The notes under the pieces are model-generated. The model did not search any database. It worked only from the letters and a program-made list of their open reading frames with translations, and was not told the DNA's origin. A DNA stretch of 64,000 nucleotides, from positions 30,477 through 94,476 of the forward strand of contig NZ_FOLD01000023.1 in the NCBI RefSeq assembly GCF_900112225.1. The letters are read 5' to 3'. This document shows, piece after piece, positions 57,045 to 64,000 of this stretch. This DNA comes from Massilia yuzhufengensis (GTDB lineage Bacteria > Pseudomonadota > Gammaproteobacteria > Burkholderiales > Burkholderiaceae_D). The number at the start of each line of letters is the position of its first letter. The first letter of the stretch is position 1. The translations under genes and the position numbers were made by a program.

Positions 57045-58148
57045 ATGCCATTCAGAAAAGAACCGCCTTTCACCCACGGTACCGTCACCGGAAACGCCAT
57101 TGTCCTGGTCAACCTCGGGACGCCGGACGAGCCCACCCGCAAGGCGGTGCGCCGTTACCTGAAGCAGTTCCTGGCCGATCCGCGCGTGGTCGAGATCCCG
57201 GCCATGGTCTGGTGGTTCATCCTGCACCTGTTCATCCTGCCTTTCCGCTCGGGCAAGTCGGCTGCCAAGTACCGCAGCATCTGGACGCGCGACGGTTCAC
57301 CGCTGAAAGTGCACACGGAAAAGCAGGCTGCGCTGCTGGGCAAGATGCTGGCCGAGCGCGGGCATGAAGGCGTGAAAGTGGTGATGGCGATGCGCTACGG
57401 CTCGCCCTCGCTGCCCGAGGTGCTGGACCAGCTCAAGGAAGAGCACTGCCAGCGCATCGTGGTGCTGCCGGCCTACCCGCAGTATTCCGGCACCACTACC
57501 GCCTCGGTGTGGGACGCCATCTACGCCCACTACGCGCGCGTGCGCAACATCCCGGAACTGCGCCTGGTGCGCCACTACCACGACCACGAATCCTATATCG
57601 AGGCGCTGCGCGAGCGCGTCGAGACCTACTGGGACACGCACGGCCGCGGCGACAAGCTGGTGATGAGCTTCCACGGCATCCCCAAGCGCACCCTGATGCT
57701 GGGCGACCCCTATTTTTGCGAATGCCAGAAGAGCGCGCGCCTGCTGGCAGCAAGCCTGGGGATGGGTGCGGACGAATACATCGTCACCTTCCAGTCGCGC
57801 TTCGGCAAGGCCGAATGGCTGCAGCCGTACACGGCCCCCACGGTGCAGGAACTGGCCCAACAAGGCGTGGGCCGGATCGACGTGATCTGTCCGGGGTTTA
57901 CCAGCGATTGCCTGGAAACCCTGGAAGAGATCAACATGGAAGTGCGGCATGATTTCGAAGCCGCCGGCGGCAAGGAATTCCATTACATCCCCTGCCTGAA
58001 CGATTCGCCGGCCTGGATCACCGGGCTGGCCGAGATCGCCGAACAGCACCTGATCGGCTGGCCGACCATTCTCACCCCGGCCCAGCGCGCGGCCCAGAAG
58101 CGCGACGCGCAAGTCGGGGCCCAGCACGCGGCCCAGCTCGGGGCCTGA
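57045..58148 (+). CDS. hemH: Ferrochelatase
   Basis: Inserts Fe(II) into protoporphyrin IX, the last step of protoheme synthesis. The 367-residue protein has the opening AIVLVNLGTPDEPTRKAVRRYL (about 18-39), YGSPSL, VLPAYPQYSGTTTASV (about 142-157), the active-site His in LVMSFHGIPKRTL (about 204-216) and VICPGFTSDCLETLEEI with the catalytic Glu. ATG 57045 is used because an upstream ATG (56982) precedes the -10 element. The hemJ-like gene at 15.4 kb may supply the preceding oxidase step. Confidence 0.95.
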   Translation: MPFRKEPPFTHGTVTGNAIVLVNLGTPDEPTRKAVRRYLKQFLADPRVVEIPAMVWWFILHLFILPFRSGKSAAKYRSIWTRDGSPLKVHTEKQAALLGKMLAERGHEGVKVVMAMRYGSPSLPEVLDQLKEEHCQRIVVLPAYPQYSGTTTASVWDAIYAHYARVRNIPELRLVRHYHDHESYIEALRERVETYWDTHGRGDKLVMSFHGIPKRTLMLGDPYFCECQKSARLLAASLGMGADEYIVTFQSRFGKAEWLQPYTAPTVQELAQQGVGRIDVICPGFTSDCLETLEEINMEVRHDFEAAGGKEFHYIPCLNDSPAWITGLAEIAEQHLIGWPTILTPAQRAAQKRDAQVGAQHAAQLGA

Positions 58149-58244
58149 GCAGCCGATAAAGACTTGCTCGTTGCCAACCTGCTAAAATAAGCGCTTACCC
58201 CGGAACGCGGGCGGCCTCGGCCGCGCGCGTGACGCGCATTGCGC

Positions 58245-58337
58245 TCAAGGCGTCGCGCCGATCCCGACATAGCACAGCCACGCCATCACCACGAGGGTGT
58301 AGAGCACAACGGCGCCACTGATCAATTGGAGTCTCAT
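58245..58337 (-). CDS. Candidate 30-residue single-helix membrane protein
   Basis: A short minus-strand frame: MRLQLISGAVVLYTLVVMAW, then LCYVGIGATP and TGA. It is almost entirely one transmembrane helix with a single basic residue at the start. AGGA lies 9 nt before the ATG (on the minus strand). It occupies the 430-nt gap between hemH and grpE and is transcribed away from grpE. A GC-rich hairpin (GCGGCC/GGCCGC, 58211-58224) follows its stop. No family is recognised; the call rests on the RBS, composition and position. Confidence 0.45.
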   Translation of the reverse strand: MRLQLISGAVVLYTLVVMAWLCYVGIGATP

Positions 58338-58398
58338 GATGTCGGTTCCTGGAGGCGAGCGATCACGATGCCGCAAGCTTGACAGGAAGGTTAAGACT

Positions 58399-58411
58399 TT
58401 TCTCAGAGAAA
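58399..58411. promoter_or_regulatory. Symmetric 13-mer in the grpE upstream region
   Basis: TTTCTCAGAGAAA is a perfect inverted repeat around one base, between the small minus-strand frame and the grpE heat-shock promoter, in an AT-rich stretch. A regulator site for either direction is possible. Confidence 0.3.
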
Positions 58412-58482
58412 TGATTCAGGTAAACCGTAAATCTTGTAACAAATGATTTCCACTTTTTCAGCATGGCGTATGTGCAATACCC

Positions 58483-58510
58483 CTTGAAAATGTAGGAGAT
58501 CGCCCCATCT
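58483..58510 (+). promoter_or_regulatory. Sigma-32 heat-shock promoter of grpE
   Basis: CTTGAAA (58483-58489), a 13-nt spacer and CCCCATCT (58503-58510) match the RpoH consensus (CTTGAAA, CCCCAT-T) exactly. The start codon lies 68 nt downstream. Confidence 0.88.
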
Positions 58511-58578
58511 GGGGGCCTGTGTGTCAGGCAGGACACGTTGCCAATTCAGCCAAGTCCTTGATTCTAGGAGTTTTTTCG

Positions 58579-59157
58579 ATGCAAGACCAAGAAAACCAAG
58601 AGGTATCCCAGCAGCCGGAACTCGACACCGCAGCAGCCGCCGCCACTGAGGCAGCGCAAGCCGGTGCGGGCCAGGCCGGCGTGCCGCCCGCTGGCGAGTC
58701 GGACCTGGAAGCGCAACTGAGCGCGACCGAAGCCAAGCTGGCCGAGATGCACGACGCCTTCATGCGCGCCAAGGCCGATGCGGAAAATATCCGCCGCCGC
58801 GCCCAGGAAGACGTCAGCAAGGCCCATAAATTTGCCATCGAAAGCTTCGCCGAGGCCATGGTGCCGGTGCGCGACAGCCTGGAAATGGCACTGAAAGTCG
58901 AGGTCCAGACCGTCGAATCCATCCGCGAAGGCGTGGAAATGACGCTCAAGCAGCTTAGCGCCGCGTTCGAAAAGAACCGCCTGCTGGAAGTCATGCCGCA
59001 GGCGGGCGACAAGCTGGACCCGAACAAGCACCAGGCCGTGGCCGTGGTGCCGTCCGAGCAGGAGGCCAATACCGTGGTCACCGTGTTGCAAAAGGGATAC
59101 ATGATCGCCGACCGCCTGTTGCGTCCGGCCATCGTGACGGCCGCAGCGCCGAAGTAA
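58579..59157 (+). CDS. grpE: Nucleotide exchange factor GrpE
   Basis: Releases ADP from DnaK and acts as a thermosensor. The 192-residue protein has an acidic, disordered N-terminus, then a long coiled coil (about 50-105, [34 protein letters not shown] in part) and the C-terminal beta domain with [14 protein letters not shown] and [23 protein letters not shown] 58579 gives the normal start; an in-frame ATG at 58519 falls close to the predicted transcript start and lacks an RBS. dnaK follows after 132 nt with its own promoter. Confidence 0.96.
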   Translation: MQDQENQEVSQQPELDTAAAAATEAAQAGAGQAGVPPAGESDLEAQLSATEAKLAEMHDAFMRAKADAENIRRRAQEDVSKAHKFAIESFAEAMVPVRDSLEMALKVEVQTVESIREGVEMTLKQLSAAFEKNRLLEVMPQAGDKLDPNKHQAVAVVPSEQEANTVVTVLQKGYMIADRLLRPAIVTAAAPK

Positions 59158-59221
59158 GCGGAACCAGAACGCTGCGGCGCGCGATGAACGTGTGCGACGG
59201 CTGGGTATCGCCGGCGCTCCC

Positions 59222-59249
59222 CTTGAAAGCACGCAGTTTTTCCCAATAT
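59222..59249 (+). promoter_or_regulatory. Sigma-32-like promoter of dnaK
   Basis: CTTGAAA (59222-59228), a 13-nt spacer and CCCAATAT (59242-59249) resemble the RpoH consensus with one mismatch in the -10 core. The ATG is 40 nt downstream. No CIRCE element is seen between the two. Confidence 0.75.
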
Positions 59250-59289
59250 TGAATCCATCTAAAACTACAGCATCCAAAAGGAAAAAATC

Positions 59290-61227
<1,938 letters not shown>

Positions 61228-61234
61228 TCACTGC

Positions 61235-61260
61235 CGGGGCGGATCGATCGATCCGCCCCG
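61235..61260. other. Perfect 26-bp palindrome after dnaK
   Basis: CGGGGCGGATCGA (61235-61247) is followed directly by its exact reverse complement (61248-61260), 7 nt after the dnaK stop. As RNA it would fold into a long GC-rich hairpin with almost no loop. No T run follows immediately. Confidence 0.85.
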
Positions 61261-61266
61261 CTGCGT

Positions 61267-61316
61267 GGGAACCGCCGAGCCGCTGCGACCACCTGGTTCC
61301 CCGGCTCGGTTTTTTT
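61267..61316 (+). terminator. Attenuator-like terminator between dnaK and dnaJ
   Basis: CCGAGCC (61275-61281) pairs with GGCTCGG (61303-61309), followed by TTTTTTT: a rho-independent terminator with a long loop. GGGAACC (61267-61273) pairs with GGTTCCC (61295-61301) and interlocks with that stem, so the two hairpins exclude each other. dnaJ begins 53 nt later. Confidence 0.7.
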
Positions 61317-61368
61317 GCCGTTCGTTTGCATAACCGTTTCACCAGTACATAACAGCAAGGTGCCGCCT

Positions 61369-62505
61369 ATGGCAAAGCGTGATTTTTACGAGATCCTCGG
61401 GGTCGCGAAGAATGCGTCGGAAGACGACATCAAGAAGTCGTATCGCAAGCTCGCGATGAAGTACCACCCCGACCGCAATCCGGACAACAAGGAAGCGGAA
61501 GAGAAGTTCAAGGAGGTCAAGGAAGCCTACGAGATGCTGACCAATCCGGAGAAGCGCGAAGCGTATGACCGTTATGGTCACGCCGGCGTCGATCCGAACA
61601 TGGGCGGCGGCGGAGGCGGCTTTGGCGGCGGCGCAGGTGGCTTCGGCGACGCGTTCGGCGACATCTTCGGCGATATCTTCGGCGGCGGCGCCCGTGGCGG
61701 ACGCGGCGGCGGCCCCCAGGTCTACCGCGGCGCCGACCTGCGCTACAACCTCGAGATCACGCTGGAACAGGCCGCGCACGGCTACGAAACCACGATCCGC
61801 GTGCCGAGCTGGGACAAGTGCGACACCTGCCACGGCAGCGGCGCCAAGCCGGGTACCCAGCCGGTCACCTGCACCACCTGCTCGGGCCACGGCCAGGTGC
61901 GGATGCAGCAGGGCTTCTTCAGCATCCAGCAGACCTGCCCGAAGTGCCATGGCAGCGGCAAGATCGTCCCGGAACCGTGCGCTGCCTGCGGCGGCGCCGG
62001 ACGCATCAAGCGCAACAAGACGCTGGAAGTGAAGATCCCGGCCGGCATCGACAACGGCATGCGCATCCGCTCGACCGGCAACGGCGAACCGGGGACCAAC
62101 GGGGGACCGTCGGGCGACCTGTATGTGGAGATCCACATCAAGCCGCACGCCGTGTTCCAGCGCGAAGGCGACGACCTGCACTGCGAGATGCCGATCTCGT
62201 ACAGCAAGGCGGCGCTGGGCGGCGAGATCGAAGTGCCTACGCTCACCGGCAAGGTGTCGTTCACGGTGCCCGAAGGCACCCAGACCGGCAAGACCTTCCG
62301 CCTCAAGGGCAAGGGCATCAAGGGCGTGCGCTCGGGCTACGTGGGCGATTTGTTCTGCCACGTGATCGTCGAGACCCCGGTCAAGCTGACCGACAAGCAG
62401 AAAGACCTGCTGCGCGAGTTCGAACGTTCCACCAGCGAAGGCGGCGCCAAGCACAGCCCGCAGAGCAAGGGCTGGATGGACAAGGTCAAGGACTTCTTCG
62501 AGTAA
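61369..62505 (+). CDS. dnaJ: Molecular chaperone DnaJ (Hsp40)
   Basis: Delivers clients to DnaK and stimulates its ATPase. The 378-residue type I protein has a J domain (about 4-70) with HPDRNPDN, a Gly-rich region (about 78-120), then four zinc CXXCXGXG motifs: [24 protein letters not shown] and CAACGGAG. The C-terminal client-binding domains end [15 protein letters not shown] 61369 matches the family start [12 protein letters not shown]. It is separated from dnaK by hairpins that should lower its transcription relative to dnaK. Confidence 0.97.
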   Translation: MAKRDFYEILGVAKNASEDDIKKSYRKLAMKYHPDRNPDNKEAEEKFKEVKEAYEMLTNPEKREAYDRYGHAGVDPNMGGGGGGFGGGAGGFGDAFGDIFGDIFGGGARGGRGGGPQVYRGADLRYNLEITLEQAAHGYETTIRVPSWDKCDTCHGSGAKPGTQPVTCTTCSGHGQVRMQQGFFSIQQTCPKCHGSGKIVPEPCAACGGAGRIKRNKTLEVKIPAGIDNGMRIRSTGNGEPGTNGGPSGDLYVEIHIKPHAVFQREGDDLHCEMPISYSKAALGGEIEVPTLTGKVSFTVPEGTQTGKTFRLKGKGIKGVRSGYVGDLFCHVIVETPVKLTDKQKDLLREFERSTSEGGAKHSPQSKGWMDKVKDFFE

Positions 62506-62518
62506 GCAATTGCAGCAG

Positions 62519-62554
62519 AACCGCCAGCGGCGCCACGCCCTGGCGGTTTTTTTT
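62519..62554 (+). terminator. Rho-independent terminator after dnaJ
   Basis: AACCGCCAG (62519-62527) and CTGGCGGTT (62540-62548) form a 9-bp stem with a 12-nt loop, followed by a T tract to 62554. Confidence 0.92.
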
Positions 62555-62608
62555 CGTCCGTCGTAGGTTAAACTCTTGCCTATCCAGGACGCATCAACGG
62601 GAGAAAAA

Positions 62609-63301
62609 TTGGAAAACAAAACAGGCGTGACTGCGGAAGACCTGTTCGCACGCAACCGTACATGGGCCGCCTCGATGGTGGCCGAAGACCCGAACTTCTT
62701 CAAGGACCTGGCTGCGCAGCAGGCGCCGGAATACCTGTGGATCGGCTGCTCGGACAGCCGCGTGCCGGCCAATGAACTGCTGGGCATGGCGCCGGGCGAA
62801 CTGTTCGTGCACCGTAACATCGCCAACGTGGTCGTGCACTCGGACCTGAACTGCCTGTCGGTGCTGCAATTCGCGATCGACGTGCTCAAGGTCAAGCACG
62901 TGATCATCTGCGGCCACTACGGCTGCTCGGGCGTGGGCGCGGCGCTCACCGGCGCGCGCGTGGGCCTGGCCGACAACTGGCTGGGCCATGTGCGCGACGT
63001 GCGCGACAAGCACGGCCAGTACCTGGGCAACGTCACCGGCCGCGCCGCAGTCAATCGCCTGGTCGAACTGAACGTGGCCGAGCAGGTGATCAACGTGGCG
63101 CAGACCACCATCGTGCGCGACGCGTGGGAACGCTGCCAGCCGCTGACCATCCACAGCTGGGTCTACGGCGTGCACGACGGCCTGCTGCGCGACCTGGGCA
63201 TCACGATCGGCAGCCACGACGAGATCGCGCCGAAACTGGACCGCGTGCTCAGCGGCTACCTGGACGGTGGACAAGTGCGTGAAGAACGACGCGGACAGTG
63301 A
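62609..63301 (+). CDS. can: Beta-class carbonic anhydrase
   Basis: Interconverts CO2 and bicarbonate. The 230-residue protein has zinc ligands in WIGCSDSRVPANELLG (Cys and the Asp-Arg dyad, about 46-61) and CGHYGCSGVGAAL (His and Cys, about 105-117), plus FVHRNIANVVVHSD. The start is a TTG at 62609 with GGGAG 5 nt upstream, giving MENKTGVTAEDLFARN; another TTG at 62576 is in frame but has no RBS. The next gene begins inside its last codons. Confidence 0.93.
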   Translation: MENKTGVTAEDLFARNRTWAASMVAEDPNFFKDLAAQQAPEYLWIGCSDSRVPANELLGMAPGELFVHRNIANVVVHSDLNCLSVLQFAIDVLKVKHVIICGHYGCSGVGAALTGARVGLADNWLGHVRDVRDKHGQYLGNVTGRAAVNRLVELNVAEQVINVAQTTIVRDAWERCQPLTIHSWVYGVHDGLLRDLGITIGSHDEIAPKLDRVLSGYLDGGQVREERRGQ

Positions 63302-63647
63302 GCTGGCCCAACTGCGCGCCATCGTCCGCGGCTTCGTCGACGAGCGCGACTGGGACCAGTTCCACACCCCCAAGAACCTGGCCTCCGCCCTGAGCGTGGA
63401 AGCGGCCGAGCTGCTGGAGCATTTCCAGTGGCTGCAGCATGGGCGACTCGAGGAACTCGGCGACGCCAAGCTGGCCGAGGTGCGGCATGAAATGGCCGAC
63501 GTGCTGGTCTACCTGGTGCGCCTGGCCGACAAGCTCGATGTCGACCTGTTCGCGGCGGTGCAGGAAAAGATGGTGCTCAACCGCGAGAAGTATCCGGCCG
63601 ATCTGGTGCGGGGGGATGCGCGGAAGTATGACGAGTACAAGAAGTAA
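63267..63647 (+). CDS. MazG-like nucleotide pyrophosphohydrolase
   Basis: A 126-residue all-alpha NTP pyrophosphatase of the MazG/dCTPase (RS21-C6-like) type. The metal-binding motif EAAELLEHFQW (about 49-59) and the second acidic set EMADVLVYLVRLADKLDVD (about 75-93) fit the EEXX...EXXD pattern. KYDEYKK ends the protein. The start is GTG at 63267, overlapping the carbonic anhydrase gene by 35 nt; a later GTG (63279) is also possible. Such enzymes clear non-canonical or excess nucleotides. Confidence 0.88.
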   Translation: MDKCVKNDADSELAQLRAIVRGFVDERDWDQFHTPKNLASALSVEAAELLEHFQWLQHGRLEELGDAKLAEVRHEMADVLVYLVRLADKLDVDLFAAVQEKMVLNREKYPADLVRGDARKYDEYKK

Positions 63648-63704
63648 GCTGGCGTTTCCCCCCTTACCGTTCCTCCAAACTTGCGCAAAGCTAGCCATTG
63701 CTGC

Positions 63705-64000
63705 TTATAGCTGCCTGCTGTTGGATTCCTGCTTCATCGGGGCCGGTTTCACCCCGCGCTCACGCGCAGGGCCAGCGCCTTCCCCTCCACAGGCCGCTAC
63801 GGTCGAACTGACCGCCACCTTCTTCAAATTGATTGCCGCGTTGACATCGCGGTCATGCAAGGTGCTGCAGCCGGGGCAGCTCCACTGGCGCATGCCCAGC
63901 ACCATCGTGTCGAGCTTGTAGCCGCAGCAAGAGCATAGCCTGCTGCTCGGGTACCAGCGGTCCGCCACCACGACACGCCCGCCGCGCAAAGCCGTCTTGT
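63705..64000 (-). CDS. tnpB: TnpB (IS200/IS605-type OrfB), C-terminal part, cut by the window edge
   Basis: The last 98 or so residues of a TnpB RNA-guided nuclease; the frame remains open past position 64000. Visible are ADRWYPSSRLCSCCGYKLD, RQWSCPGC and LHDRDVNAAINL: a zinc ribbon of two CXXC-type pairs and the final RuvC-III Asp in HDRD. The C-terminal tail (about 35 residues after NAAINLKK) is polar. The element's right end must lie in the 57 nt between this stop and the end of the MazG-like gene. Whether tnpA accompanies it cannot be seen. Confidence 0.88.
   Translation of the reverse strand, partial: KTALRGGRVVVADRWYPSSRLCSCCGYKLDTMVLGMRQWSCPGCSTLHDRDVNAAINLKKVAVSSTVAACGGEGAGPARERGVKPAPMKQESNSRQL

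Noticed and set aside
61267..61309. H-type pseudoknot in the dnaK-dnaJ spacer.
   Set aside because: The two 7-bp pairings interlock, but the connecting single-nucleotide loops are too short to cross both stems, so alternative hairpins are more likely.

Overview
The window is 64 kb of high-GC chromosome from what looks like a betaproteobacterium of the Oxalobacteraceae, close to Massilia or its relatives. This is an inference from gene families and gene order: surA-pdxA-rsmA, leuS-lptE-holA-proA, fur divergent from bamE, a pcm-like/rhodanese/tolC cluster, uppP-recQ, and hemH next to grpE-dnaK-dnaJ, together with a PEP-CTERM protein, a TorF-type porin and Bcr/CflA and DUF3667 proteins. No database search was possible. 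Most of the window is core genome with short gaps. There is no prophage, integrase or CRISPR array. The only mobile-element gene is the 3' part of a tnpB at the right edge.

Layout. 1-3.3 kb: envelope chaperone surA, pdxA, rsmA. 3.3-5.3 kb: a repeat doublet, a 56-residue secreted peptide and two tandem paralogous lipoproteins. 5.4-9.7 kb: a HAD hydrolase, hrcA, fur, bamE-dapB and a lone barstar-type gene. 9.9-18.5 kb: leuS-lptE-holA-proA, a HemJ/CopD membrane protein, an rRNA methyltransferase and an MFS exporter. 18.7-24.8 kb: a three-gene signalling operon made of an HDOD-GAF-histidine kinase, a response regulator with PAS-GGDEF-EAL, and a 13-repeat Sel1 protein. 24.9-27.6 kb: an M16 peptidase-like protein with an altered zinc motif. 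27.9-30.6 kb: a radical SAM protein overlapping a DUF4130-UdgX protein, behind a LexA-type box. 30.8-34.8 kb: TorF, a chemotaxis receptor and a TraB/GumN protein. 34.9-36.1 kb: tRNA-Gly(CCC) and a PEP-CTERM protein behind a sigma-54 promoter. 36.3-49.6 kb: assorted enzymes, trmB, recQ-uppP, an SDR, a TetR regulator and the tolC cluster. 49.9-56.3 kb: glf, gloA, osmC, a DUF3667 protein and nadK-recN behind a second LexA-type box. 56.5-63.7 kb: ohr, hemH, grpE, dnaK and dnaJ with sigma-32-like promoters, carbonic anhydrase and a MazG-like pyrophosphohydrolase.

Main point of interest. CTGT-N8-ACAG (LexA/SOS type) sites lie in front of three transcription units: the radical SAM-UdgX pair, nadK-recN, and a TetR regulator. 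recN is a classical SOS gene, which makes the other sites more believable. The radical SAM-UdgX pair keeps the CX3CX2C cluster, a helix-hairpin-helix segment and the KRRIH loop of uracil-crosslinking UdgX enzymes. It therefore looks like a damage-induced DNA repair or modification system whose substrate cannot be read from sequence.

Other signals: a near-perfect sigma-54 promoter for the PEP-CTERM gene, mutually exclusive hairpins ending in a T tract between dnaK and dnaJ, a 30-codon membrane ORF opposite grpE, and two families of intergenic palindromic repeats, one of them mostly in inverted doublets.
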